Positions 26,901 through 34,423 of a stretch of DNA of 43,970 nucleotides are shown piece after piece. The translations under genes and the position numbers were made by a program. Every line of letters begins with the position of its first letter. Position 1 is the first letter of the stretch. This DNA is from Aquimarina litoralis (GTDB taxonomy: Bacteria; Bacteroidota; Bacteroidia; Flavobacteriales; Flavobacteriaceae): assembly GCF_019295435.1 (NCBI RefSeq), contig NZ_WEKL01000022.1, positions 10,179 through 54,148 of the forward strand. Direction: 5' to 3'. The notes under the pieces are model-generated. The model saw only the letters and a list, made by a program, of their open reading frames with translations, was not told the DNA's origin and did no database searches.

Positions 26901-29409
26901 TGGGATTGAGGATTTTAGAGCATTAACCAATCTAAGTTTATATGATAATAGTTTGACGGAAATTGATCTTTCAAACAACATACATCTTGGAATTATCAAT
27001 CTAAGTGACAATCAATTAACGGCTGTAGATTTTAGTAATAATACTGACATATATTATATGGATATTCGAGGAAATCAGTTAACAGCTCTAGATATTTCTA
27101 AGAATACTAAAATAACCTATTTAGATGCAGATGACAACCAAATTACGAGCTTAGATGTATCAAATAATACAGCAATAGAAGAGATTTACCTAAGCAATAA
27201 TGCAATGGAAAGCATCAATCTTTCAGGAGCTATATATTTAGAAGTTGCTAATTTAGAAGGAAATAATTTTACGGATATAGATCTAAGTGATAGTAGTGAA
27301 AACTTGGATGAATTAATGCTAGACAATAATGCTCTATTAACGGCTATCGATCTAAGTAATATGGAAAATTTAGACGATGTGAGTTGTGATAATTGTAGTC
27401 TATTGGCATCAGTTACGATTGAAGGTAATAGTAACCTAGATGTATTGAGTTTAGATGGTACTTCGATTACTGAAATTGATCTAAGTGGAGCACCTAGCTT
27501 ACGATTTTTGAATGTTGTAGGAACAGCACTTACCTATTTAGATCTATCAAACAATGCTTCTTTGGTGGACATATTTGCAACAGATGGTCAATTAACAGGG
27601 ATTGATCTAAAAAATGGAAATAACACCAATATTGATGAACTTGAGATTACAGGAAACCTAGATTTATACTGTGTTCGTGTAGATGATGCGGAGTATAGTA
27701 CAACGAATTGGACCTTAAAAGACGATCAAACTAGTTTCAGTGACACCTATTGTAGATATACTACCATTTCAGATGCCAATTTTGAAGCAGCATTGAGCAG
27801 TTATGATGATGTTGCAAATGATGGGCAAATACCCACAAAAAACATAGAAGAAATAACAAACTTAAATATCTCTAATCAAGGTATTATAGATTTAACAGGG
27901 ATTGAGGATTTTGCCAGTTTAACACACTTTTACGTAAGTGATAACAGTCTAACCAGTTTGGATCTTTCAAACAATACTAGCTTAGAAATCGTATATGCAT
28001 CAAATAATAGTATTACAGAAGCTACTTTGACCAATTGTGATCAATTGGAACAGTTACACATTGATGATAATCAGCTTACTTCTTTAAATATTAATACAAA
28101 TACAAGTTTAGAAATCTTATCTGCAGAGCGGAATAGTATTACTGATCTGGATTTTTCTAATAACACGCTATTACGAGAAATTGTACTGTATAATAACAGT
28201 TTAACAAGTATTGATATCTCTATGCTTACTGCTTTAACTGCCGCTTTTTTAGATGGAAATGATATCGCTAGTCTAGATCTTAGTAATAATACATTGTTAG
28301 AATGGTTAGAGGTTAATGACAACTCGCAATTAACAGCCATAGATCTGAGTAATTTAGAAGACTTCTTAGAGTTGTATTGTAATAATTGTACCTCTTTAGC
28401 ATCGGTAACTATTGCAAATAATCCACTTTTAGGATTGGTAAGTATAGATAATACAGCAGTATCCTCTTTAGATTTTGAGGATTCCTCAGGATTGTATACG
28501 GTAAGCATTCGAGAAACCAATATTACAAGTTTAGATTTGTCCAATCAAGTGACATTGAATGATTTTTATGCAACCGATGGACAACTTCAAGAATTGAATC
28601 TTCAGAGCGGAGGAAATACTAATATTAATAATTTTGATATTACAGGAAACCCAGATTTAACTTGTGTTTTAGTAGATGATGCCGCCTACAGTACCACAAA
28701 TTGGACATCAGTAGATGATCAAACAAGTTTCAATGAAACGAGCTGTGAAGCTGATGAGGTATTGGTTTCAGTAAAAGTAATTTTAGAAGGTGCTTATGAC
28801 AACGCTGGCGAAGGTATTGTAATGCACGATGATTTACGAGATAATGATGTATTACCAACTACATCGCCATACAATGCAAGTGAAACCTGCGAGTCTACTG
28901 TTTTTGATACTCATGGAGATTCGGCAGTAGTTGATTGGGTAGCCATACAACTGCGAAATTCTGAAGATATTACGGAAGTTTTAGTTACAAAATCAGCGCT
29001 ATTATTAAGAGATGGCAATATTGTGGATACGGATGGAACTTCAGCTGTTTCTTTAGATGCTTCAGCTGGCAATTATTATATAGCTGTAGCACATAGAAAT
29101 CACTTAACCATTAGTTCCAATACCGTTCATTCTTTATCGAGTACTGCGCTTACATTAGATATGACTACAGATACGAATGTCTACAACGCTAGCAATGCAC
29201 TTATAGATATGGGAGACGGTTTTTTTGCCATGCCTTCAGGAGATTATGATGGCAATGGTCAGATCCAGAACTCAGATGTTAGTGAGATGATCAATCTTTT
29301 GGGAAGTTCTGGATATAGTGATGCCGATCTGGATATGAACGGACAAGTTCAGAATACGGACATTAATAATGTATTAAACCCTAATCTTGGAAAAGGAGAA
29401 CAATTTTAA
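20980..29409 (+). CDS. Giant LRR surface protein (nine modules) with dockerin-like C-terminus
   Basis: 2809 residues. Signal peptide (MKRNYLLLQFVCFIGIMTGHA), then nine consecutive LRR modules (about residues 22-2590). Each is made of an IPDxNFExAL cap with an acidic DDISGDGQVPT loop, 21-residue repeats resembling those of internalin-like proteins, and a two-cysteine closing segment. Some caps have a shortened form (ALSSYDD in place of ALETLGYDD). The last about 220 residues are homologous to the end of the preceding protein: MHDDLRDN, VVDWVxxQLRNSEDI, YxVAVAHRNHLTI, then paired calcium loops DYDGNGQIQNSD (from 2755) and DLDMNGQVQNTD (from 2783), finishing in NPNLGKGEQF. No catalytic motif is seen; a binding or adhesion role is likely. 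It is second in the cluster, 38 bp after the protease gene, and aaaccccttact precedes the ATG. Confidence 0.88.
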   Translation: MKRNYLLLQFVCFIGIMTGHAQNTSIPDANFEAYLETIITDDVSGDGQVPTSEIENLTSLDVRSLNISDLTGIEDFVALETLYFSDNNISTVDFSNLTALKTLWGLANNLTSLDLTNNTALTDIRIEENSITSLDVSNQAALVILQVNDNELTTVDISNSTSLVRFRAYGNHLTSVDLSNHGSVTQIQVQNNELTYLNMQNGNNTNVSKFVATGNDELNCILVDDEDYSTSNWTDISTQTYFSDTDCTQYTLIPDPNFELALDGLGYDNEPSDGRVPTANIEGITSLNVSGDGIEDLTGIADFAALQTLNVATNELTSLDLSSNTNLSTLTVSNNVDLASIDVSGCTLLESITGASNAFATIDVSANTALTSLSITDNASFSSIDLSTNTALTSIVLSNLETLESVDLSNNTSLATVQVDYNTALSFLNVKNGANTTITSFIANNNASLTCILVDDVSYSQTNWTTVDDISYYNDTDYCEYTAIPDASFENALGAYDDIANDGQVPTALIETITGLSLGSNTISDLTGIENFIALKTLHIASNDITSLDLSNNSNLTSVEISLNESLESIDLSGLSALETFVATSNALSMIDLSANTGLTSLTLSDEDNLDEIDLTTNVNLTSVQIDYNTNLSSINIKNGVNTSITNFVANNNDNLTCILVDDVDYSTTNWTSIDNTTFYSSTYCEYTAIPDANFETALSSYDDISSDGQVPTELIKDITTLNVRNKSIADLTGIEDFTALEELNVNDNDLTTLDVSNNVNLKKLQVRDNVNLSSINVSGCTLLEEFVARDNAFATLDLTSSPELHTLFILFNDAFTSIDLSNSTALSSVTLSALGNLESLDFQNCPNLTSVQADNNLSLSYINVQNGANTSITRFSIGSNDSLTCVLVDDAAYSTTNWSSIPDGANFTDTYCLYTSIPDANFETALETLGYDDISGDGQVPTGLIETITDLDISSNGITNLTGIEDFIALINLDARSNDLTSIDLSNQTLLETLDVASNDLTSITLPTNGSITSIECNDNRSLASLDFNGNTKIETIRANYTAFESIDVSALTELDRLILENSAITSLDLSANTKLTYLNVSYSALENLDLSNNPALEYLYATHNDIISLDVTNSSSLLYLFANNNAITNIDLSNNPSLIFLWLNDNQLTELSIENNTQVQEFSIANNSISAIDASNNTKLEWFIANDNDLTQVDLSNNSKITLINVSNNSLTTLDVQNGNNENITSFAADGNASLTCVLVDDAIYSTTNWTTIDDQTSFTDEYCEYTQIPDVNFEAVLYELGYDDISGDGQILTENIIGITELDVSSKEISDLTGIENFRALEELEANSNTIAEIDLSKNTALKDLDLRANSLTNLDLSTNTNLEELAVDDLNFTSDLDLSNNTNLTRISAEDTNLTSLDLSNNTALVTIELDGSPISTLNITGLTQLTTLSIANTGMESIDLSSNTALEYFYFDGCEFDTLDFSNLASLSIVSGDSDNLVSVTLQGNEALQNFQVNSDALVSPDFSEAVNLNYVSIIGAELGDLDLSNNTVLTRVQLLNTNVTSLDMRNIDLSQITQFNLSGNDELSCISVSDVEYAEANFSSDYTYDDDCFYTSIPDANFEAALSSYDDIEGDGKIPTATIATITELSINVKSISDLTGIEDFTALISLRASTNSITEVDLSNNIYLETLAMYDNQLTELDLTNNPEIDYIDIEGNQLTTLDLSANTKLTDLRAYDNQFTSLDLSNNILLEKAYLHNNGMESLNLSGLTVLEELYLRDNNLTSIDISDSANSLKNIGLNDNPLLTSLDVSNMTSLEYVECENCTALTSILLENNTNLYGLTVDGALITELDVSSATSLRYLTVTGTTLTYLDLSNNPSLLEVFATDGQLTSINMKNGGNTNINEFEITGNPDLTCVRVDDVAYSTTNWTLIDDQTSFTDGYCRYTAIPDANFEAALSSYDDISGDGQVPTSNIESITNLSIGAASISDASGIEDFRALTNLSLYDNSLTEIDLSNNIHLGIINLSDNQLTAVDFSNNTDIYYMDIRGNQLTALDISKNTKITYLDADDNQITSLDVSNNTAIEEIYLSNNAMESINLSGAIYLEVANLEGNNFTDIDLSDSSENLDELMLDNNALLTAIDLSNMENLDDVSCDNCSLLASVTIEGNSNLDVLSLDGTSITEIDLSGAPSLRFLNVVGTALTYLDLSNNASLVDIFATDGQLTGIDLKNGNNTNIDELEITGNLDLYCVRVDDAEYSTTNWTLKDDQTSFSDTYCRYTTISDANFEAALSSYDDVANDGQIPTKNIEEITNLNISNQGIIDLTGIEDFASLTHFYVSDNSLTSLDLSNNTSLEIVYASNNSITEATLTNCDQLEQLHIDDNQLTSLNINTNTSLEILSAERNSITDLDFSNNTLLREIVLYNNSLTSIDISMLTALTAAFLDGNDIASLDLSNNTLLEWLEVNDNSQLTAIDLSNLEDFLELYCNNCTSLASVTIANNPLLGLVSIDNTAVSSLDFEDSSGLYTVSIRETNITSLDLSNQVTLNDFYATDGQLQELNLQSGGNTNINNFDITGNPDLTCVLVDDAAYSTTNWTSVDDQTSFNETSCEADEVLVSVKVILEGAYDNAGEGIVMHDDLRDNDVLPTTSPYNASETCESTVFDTHGDSAVVDWVAIQLRNSEDITEVLVTKSALLLRDGNIVDTDGTSAVSLDASAGNYYIAVAHRNHLTISSNTVHSLSSTALTLDMTTDTNVYNASNALIDMGDGFFAMPSGDYDGNGQIQNSDVSEMINLLGSSGYSDADLDMNGQVQNTDINNVLNPNLGKGEQF
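21045..28750 (+). repeat. Nine LRR modules in the 2809-aa protein
   Basis: Module starts are near 21045, 21721, 22420, 23035, 23720, 24778, 25765, 26758 and 27755. The first four are about 620-700 bp and the last five about 990-1060 bp, because they carry more 21-residue repeats. Modules 7, 8 and 9 are especially close in length and wording (TDGQLTSINMKNG and related), suggesting recent duplication of a 1-kb unit. Confidence 0.85.
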
Positions 29410-29487
29410 AATACAAACAAAGCATTGTACTTATAATAAATATCTTAACAAAAACACCTGTAAAACAACAATATACAATTATGTACG

Positions 29488-29511
29488 CCTAGTTGTCCGC
29501 CTTGTTTTATT
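29488..29511 (+). promoter_or_regulatory. Shared upstream motif, copy B
   Basis: Counterpart of 15596-15619 (19 of 24 identical, both with tgtccgc). It lies about 95 bp before the ATG of the 296-aa gene, in a 196-bp gap that otherwise shows no gene. ttggtttg (29510-29517) is a 7-of-8 match to TAnnTTTG. This suggests a second promoter within the cluster (inference). Confidence 0.3.
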
Positions 29512-29605
29512 GGTTTGTCAACCCATGATCCGTACTATTGCAGTAAAGAAATACCTAATGATAACACTTGTAAATATTTTATAAAACCCCTTAATATCTA
29601 AACAT

Positions 29606-30496
29606 ATGAAATTACCTTACAATTTAAGAAATAAACAACTACAATTTTTGGTTCTACTAGTACTTACTAGTATGACAATTCAAGCACAGGACATTCATTT
29701 TACCTTTGCCAATGCTCAAAAAAGTATCGAAAATGGAAATTACTATTATGAAGCTGATATTATGATCGAAGCTTCAGAAGGCTTCAAATTAGGATCTGGC
29801 CAAATCTACCTAACCTACAATCCAGAAGCTTTTGGAGCTAATATTTCAAAAAATAGTGGGATTCAATATGCGTATGAACCTGGTTATATCTTAGGCGAAA
29901 ATTATACATTACCAGCCTATAAAAGCTTTATCCAAAATGACAATACTAATAATAGAGTTTCTTTTGCCTTCCAACAAGGAGTGAGTGCAGAGTCTATCAA
30001 CAAAGAAAATGTAACTACAGCTTCTAAGCCTTTATTTCATATCAAATTACAATATGTAGACGCAACTAAAGATCCTATGATTGCTTTTGAAGAAGGAGTG
30101 ATGTATCAAGATCAGTTTTTTACTGCATGCGGAAGCATGCTCAAAACTGGTGTTAAAGCTGGATTCCCTGATTGTGCTAATTTACCTGGTAAACAATTAA
30201 TGAATGACACTTACGATTCCAGTGGTGCTTCTTTACAAACTTTAAATATCGAAGAGCAAGAGATCGCAGCAGTTAGTTTATATCCTAATCCGGCAAAACA
30301 ACATTTTTTAATACAGGGTTTAGGGAATACCACAACAGATATCCGTATTACAGATACCAATGGCAAATTAGTACAAATGCTATCTAGTCATTCACTGGAG
30401 AACACCATTAATATTTCACAACTACAAACTGGTGTGTACTTTGTACAAGTAGATAGTCAAAACTCTCAAAAAAGTTACAAGCTGATTAAGGAATAA
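29606..30496 (+). CDS. Secreted protein with cohesin-like domain and T9SS sorting domain
   Basis: 296 residues. Signal peptide ending in TIQAQ (about 28); a beta-rich domain of about 150 residues (FKLGSGQIYLTYNPEAFGAN, NDNTNNRVSFAFQQG, PLFHIKLQYVD, QFFTACG); then a T9SS type A sorting domain (LYPNPAKQHFLIQ, ending QKSYKLIKE). The wording of the domain (a YNPxAFG strand and a late LFxIKxxY strand) recalls cohesin and related carbohydrate-binding folds, but this is pattern inference only. The same domain opens the next protein, including a GFPDC...PG motif. The sorting domain predicts export by T9SS and attachment to the cell surface. It is third in the cluster behind two proteins with dockerin-like ends. 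Confidence 0.85.
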   Translation: MKLPYNLRNKQLQFLVLLVLTSMTIQAQDIHFTFANAQKSIENGNYYYEADIMIEASEGFKLGSGQIYLTYNPEAFGANISKNSGIQYAYEPGYILGENYTLPAYKSFIQNDNTNNRVSFAFQQGVSAESINKENVTTASKPLFHIKLQYVDATKDPMIAFEEGVMYQDQFFTACGSMLKTGVKAGFPDCANLPGKQLMNDTYDSSGASLQTLNIEEQEIAAVSLYPNPAKQHFLIQGLGNTTTDIRITDTNGKLVQMLSSHSLENTINISQLQTGVYFVQVDSQNSQKSYKLIKE

Positions 30497-30529
30497 CCAA
30501 AAGATATCGCAGGCAACATAGTATCCTTT

Positions 30530-30579
30530 TATTAGCTGCAGTACTCCGCTTTTACCCATACCCCATAGCGCAGCTAATA
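30530..30579 (+). other. Hairpin between the two cohesin-like genes
   Basis: 10-bp perfect inverted repeat tattagctgc (30530-30539) and gcagctaata (30570-30579) with a 30-base loop and no T run after it. It may be a processing or partial termination structure in the 148-bp gap. Confidence 0.35.
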
Positions 30580-30644
30580 GGGAGCTATTTGCCAAAATGT
30601 AAGGTCATAACAACTACTTATAATAAAATTAAACCTAAAAAGAC

Positions 30645-33641
30645 ATGAAAAAAAATACCCTTTTAACCCTACTGATGCTACTTACTACAATAGTCGGCGC
30701 ACAGGACATTACATTCACCTTTGAGAATGCTAGAAACACCAATGATGGAACGGATGACTTTTATGAAGCTGATATTTACATAGCATCTACATCTGATTTC
30801 AAACTCGGTTCTGGACAAATCTATTTTAACTACAATACGGCTGCTTTTGGTGAAAATATTGATGCCAATAATAATTTCGAATATTTACAACCTGATGGTT
30901 CTATTTTGGCAGAAGTGTATGTATTGCCTGCATATAGTTCTTTTATTGCTAACGACAATACTAGTTCCAGAGTTTCTACCTCCTTCCAGCAAGGTTTAAG
31001 TAGTGGCGCAATTACTGATAATAATGTAACCAGTACTCCTAAACATTTATTTAGTATTAAAATAAAATATGCGGATATCAATGAGGAACCTATGATCACC
31101 TTTGAAACTGGAGCTGTATTTTTAGATCAGTTCTTTACTGCTTGTGGTCCTACAACATTTGGTTTTCCAGATTGTACAGACAACCCTGGAGTTCAAATTA
31201 CCAATGATACCTTCGATTCTTCTGGAGCTACTATAGTTGTGGACACTACGGCACCTATAATTAGTTTAACAGGAGATGCAACGGTGACTGTTGAAGCTGG
31301 AACTACCTATTCTGATGCAGGAGCAACAGCAACGGATGATATCGACGGAGATATCACAGCTGATATTGTTACGGCAAACCCAGTAGACACCTCTATTCCA
31401 GGAGTATACACCGTTACCTATAATGTAAGTGATGCTTCTGGGAATGCTGCCACAGAAGTTACCAGAGAAGTAACGGTAGCAGATACTACGGTTCCTGTCA
31501 TTAGTTTAACTGGAGATGCAGCAGTAACCGTAGAAGCAGGAACTACTTATTCAGACGCAGGGGCAACAGCAAGCGATTCTTTAGATGGAGATATTACAGC
31601 AGACATTGCAACGGTAAACCCCGTAGACACTTCTATTCCAGGAGTATATACTGTTACTTATAACGTAAGTGATGCTGCTGGAAATGATGCTATAGAAGTA
31701 ACACGAGAAGTGACTGTAGCAGATACAACCATTCCTGTGATTAGTTTAGCAGGAGACACAACGGTGACTGTAGAAGTAGGAACTACCTATTCCGATGCCG
31801 GAGCCACAGCAAGTGATTCTTTTGATGGAGATATTACAACAGACATTGTTACAGTAAATCCAGTGAATACTACAGTTCCAGGAGTATACACGGTGACCTA
31901 TAATGTAAGTGATGCAGCAGGAAATGCTGCTATTGAAGTAACAAGAGAAGTAACGGTAGCAGATACAACTATTCCTGTAATTAGTTTAACTGGAGATGCG
32001 ACTGTAACTGTAGAAGCAGGAACTACATATTCAGATGCAGGAGCAACAGCGAGTGACTCTCTAGATGGAGATATTACAGCAGCTATTGTTACTGTAAATC
32101 CAGTAGACACATCCGTACCAGGAGCGTATACGGTGACCTATAATGTAAGTGATGCAGCAGGGAATGCTGCTGTAGAAGTTACAAGAGAAGTAACTGTTTC
32201 AGATACAACCATACCTGTGATTAGTTTAACAGGAAATGCGACTGTGACTGTAGAAGCGGGAACTACCTATTCCGATTCAGGAGCAACAGCGAGTGACTCT
32301 CTAGATGGAGATATTACAGCAGACATCGTTACTGTAAATCCGGTAGATACAGCTGTTCCTGGAGTGTATACTGTTACTTATAATGTAAGTGATGCAGCAG
32401 GGAATGATGCTATAGAAGTAACAAGGGAAGTGACGGTAGCAGATACAACTATCCCGGTGATTAGTTTAACAGGAGATGCAACTACGACTGTAGAAGCAGG
32501 AACTACGTATTCAGATGCAGGAGCAACAGCATCTGACTCTTTAGACGGAGATATCACAACAGCTATCGTTACTGTAAACCCAGTAGATACTTCCGTACCA
32601 GGAGTGTACACTGTTACCTATAATGTAAGCGATGCTGCTGGAAATGCTGCGCTGGAGGTAACTAGAGAAGTAACGGTGTCAGATACAACTATTCCTGTAA
32701 TTACATTATCTGGTTCTGCAACAGTAGCCGTAGAAATAGGAACTACCTATACGGATGCCGGAGCTACAGCATCTGATTCATTAGATGGAGATATCACAGC
32801 AGACATTGTTACTGTAAATCCAGTGAATACTGCTGTACTAGGAGTATATACAGTAACTTATAATGTTAGCGATGCAGCAGGAAATGCAGCTGTAGAAGTA
32901 ACTAGAGAAGTAACCATAGTAAATACAGCTGTACCAGTAATAACATTATCAGGTGATGCAACAGTAACTGTAGAAGCAGGAACTACCTATACGGATGCAG
33001 GAGCTACAGCAAGCGACTCTGTAGATGGGGATATCACAGCAGATATTGTTACTGTAAATCCAGTAGATACGGCTGTACCTGGAGTGTACACCATTACCTA
33101 TAACGTAACGAATTCTTCAGGAAATACAGCTATAGAAGTTACCAGAGAAGTTACCGTAGAAGATACTACTGTTCCAGTGATTACCTTATTAGGAGATAAT
33201 CCATTAGAAATAGCGCAAGGAGAAGTTTATACAGATGCTGGAGCAACAGCAAGTGATTCATTAGATGGAGATATTACTGCAAATATTGTAGTTGTAAATC
33301 CAGTAGACACTTCGGTAGATGGAACGTACACTATTACCTATAATGTAATGGATGCAGCAGGTAATGCAGCAGCAGAAATAATCAGAACAGTAACCGTTTC
33401 TTCTGTTTTAGGGATAGAGGATAATGAGATTGATGGATTAGAAATATATCCGAACCCAACAACTGATAGATTATTTATTTCTTTAGATGTTAAAAAAGTG
33501 ATTATCTATAGCGTCACAGGACAAAAGATACTAGAAACTGCTAATAATAGTATTGAAATGAGTGAATTTGGAGCTGGAGTATATTTTCTGCACATTTTTA
33601 CTGAGAAAGGAAATGCTATCAAACGAGTGCTTAAAAAGTAA
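30645..33641 (+). CDS. Secreted protein: cohesin-like domain, nine DUF5011 repeats, T9SS sorting domain
   Basis: 998 residues. Signal peptide ending in IVGAQ (about 19); an N-terminal domain (about 20-195) clearly homologous to that of the preceding 296-aa protein (FKLGSGQIYFNYNTAAFG, DNTSSRVSTSFQQG, DQFFTACG, GFPDC); nine 80-residue Ig-like repeats of the DUF5011/HYR type (about 200-920; PVISLTGDATVTVEAG, GVYTVTYNVSDAAGN); and a T9SS type A sorting domain (LEIYPNPTTDRLFIS, ending NAIKRVLKK). The repeat stalk probably holds the N-terminal domain away from the outer membrane. It is the last large gene of the cluster. It could be an anchor for the dockerin-tailed LRR proteins (inference) or an independent adhesin. 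Confidence 0.88.
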   Translation: MKKNTLLTLLMLLTTIVGAQDITFTFENARNTNDGTDDFYEADIYIASTSDFKLGSGQIYFNYNTAAFGENIDANNNFEYLQPDGSILAEVYVLPAYSSFIANDNTSSRVSTSFQQGLSSGAITDNNVTSTPKHLFSIKIKYADINEEPMITFETGAVFLDQFFTACGPTTFGFPDCTDNPGVQITNDTFDSSGATIVVDTTAPIISLTGDATVTVEAGTTYSDAGATATDDIDGDITADIVTANPVDTSIPGVYTVTYNVSDASGNAATEVTREVTVADTTVPVISLTGDAAVTVEAGTTYSDAGATASDSLDGDITADIATVNPVDTSIPGVYTVTYNVSDAAGNDAIEVTREVTVADTTIPVISLAGDTTVTVEVGTTYSDAGATASDSFDGDITTDIVTVNPVNTTVPGVYTVTYNVSDAAGNAAIEVTREVTVADTTIPVISLTGDATVTVEAGTTYSDAGATASDSLDGDITAAIVTVNPVDTSVPGAYTVTYNVSDAAGNAAVEVTREVTVSDTTIPVISLTGNATVTVEAGTTYSDSGATASDSLDGDITADIVTVNPVDTAVPGVYTVTYNVSDAAGNDAIEVTREVTVADTTIPVISLTGDATTTVEAGTTYSDAGATASDSLDGDITTAIVTVNPVDTSVPGVYTVTYNVSDAAGNAALEVTREVTVSDTTIPVITLSGSATVAVEIGTTYTDAGATASDSLDGDITADIVTVNPVNTAVLGVYTVTYNVSDAAGNAAVEVTREVTIVNTAVPVITLSGDATVTVEAGTTYTDAGATASDSVDGDITADIVTVNPVDTAVPGVYTITYNVTNSSGNTAIEVTREVTVEDTTVPVITLLGDNPLEIAQGEVYTDAGATASDSLDGDITANIVVVNPVDTSVDGTYTITYNVMDAAGNAAAEIIRTVTVSSVLGIEDNEIDGLEIYPNPTTDRLFISLDVKKVIIYSVTGQKILETANNSIEMSEFGAGVYFLHIFTEKGNAIKRVLKK
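31242..33401 (+). repeat. 240-bp in-frame tandem repeat, nine copies
   Basis: Units start at 31242 and then every 240 bp to 33162, with no insertions or deletions. Copies 2-7 are most alike at the DNA level; copy 9 (GDNPLEIAQGE) has diverged most. Each encodes one Ig-like DUF5011-type unit. Confidence 0.92.
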
Positions 33642-33680
33642 ACAAGTTGATGATTGTTTTATGTAGTAAAAATTAACAAG

Positions 33681-33908
33681 ATGGCAAAGAGTCAAGAATT
33701 TTTAAAAAAGTTTTTACGTTTTATCAGTTCGGTTTCAATGGACAATACTGTAGACTCTTTGCTATCTATGGAAAATAAATTAAAACAATTAAAAGAAAAA
33801 TTAGCATCGCTCGAAGAGATAGAAACTAATCTACAAAATGATTTAAATGATTTAAACAATTTAAAAAAAACAACCTATGATAAAAAAGAAGACAATCTTG
33901 AAATATAG
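33681..33908 (+). CDS. Small coiled-coil protein, hypothetical
   Basis: 75 residues from the ATG at 33681; a TTG at 33654 would add nine unlikely residues. The sequence is highly charged with heptad-like leucines (SMENKLKQLKEKLASLEEIE, then LQNDLNDLNNL), predicting a cytoplasmic coiled coil with no signal peptide. It lies 39 bp after the 998-aa gene in the same direction and upstream of the strong terminator at 34062, so it may be the last gene of that transcript. I do not recognise the family; a chance open frame is possible. Confidence 0.45.
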   Translation: MAKSQEFLKKFLRFISSVSMDNTVDSLLSMENKLKQLKEKLASLEEIETNLQNDLNDLNNLKKTTYDKKEDNLEI

Positions 33909-34061
33909 GTTACAGGTAACCCTCACAATTTTTTATACAATACTGTTGTATATCATTCTACGATTATCTTTTGCTTGATTTGATAATCTAATAAATTGCT
34001 AGTTCTTATATAGAGAATTAAGGGGCTTTATATAAATTCAAATTGGCAATTCATGACGATG

Positions 34062-34093
34062 ACTGCTCAAAATTAATTTTGAGCAGTTTTTTG
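34062..34093 (+). terminator. Strong rho-independent terminator ending the surface-protein cluster
   Basis: 12-bp perfect stem actgctcaaaat (34062-34073) and attttgagcagt (34076-34087), followed by a run of T. It is the first clear terminator after the cluster that starts at 15731. Confidence 0.85.
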
Positions 34094-34133
34094 TATAAGA
34101 ATGTTTTTAGCAAAACTATGGTTAATTAAAAAC

Positions 34134-34169
34134 AAATCCCTTGTAAATACTAATTTTCAAAAGGGATTT
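34134..34169. repeat. Hairpin repeat, copy A
   Basis: aaatccctt (34134-34142) pairs with aagggattt (34161-34169) and is followed by gcaat. A second copy with the same layout is at 34751-34784; together they bracket the tRNA fragment. Confidence 0.6.
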
Positions 34170-34191
34170 GCAATGTTTTGTAATCGTGGAG

Positions 34192-34293
34192 GGATTAACT
34201 TTGTTCATCCCTTCAAGCTCACTCCTGCATATAAGAAACCTCGAGCTAGCGCTCTAGTTCTTTATTTTATTCCAAAGCTTCAAACTACGTTTG
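34192..34293 (+). repeat. 102-bp direct repeat, copy 1
   Basis: Near-identical to 34307-34408, offset exactly 115 bp. The last 52 bp (from cgagctagcgctctag through the caaactacgtttg end) are identical. The unit contains a small gagc/gctc palindrome. Confidence 0.9.
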
Positions 34294-34306
34294 CAATTCA
34301 CATTTT

Positions 34307-34408
34307 GGATTAACTGTGTTGATCCCTTGAAGCTCACTCCTCCAAATAAGAAACCACGAGCTAGCGCTCTAGTTCTTTATTTTATTCCAAAGCTTCAAAC
34401 TACGTTTG
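34307..34408 (+). repeat. 102-bp direct repeat, copy 2
   Basis: Second copy of 34192-34293, differing at a handful of positions in the first half only. Neither copy encodes a recognisable protein. Confidence 0.9.
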
Positions 34409-34423
34409 GCTTTTCCATAAATA

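Noticed and set aside
21036-28544. Series of antisense open frames of 70-170 codons opposite the LRR gene
   Set aside because: They mirror the codon bias and repeat pattern of the sense LRR gene (Leu/Ser/Asn-rich), have no starts with upstream signals and match no domain.
29387-29584. 65-codon open frame after the 2809-aa gene
   Set aside because: It begins inside the end of that gene in another frame and has a basic, low-complexity content. It covers the shared motif at 29488 and probable promoter.
34101-34313. 70-codon open frame
   Set aside because: It runs through the hairpin repeat and the first 102-bp repeat; no protein character.
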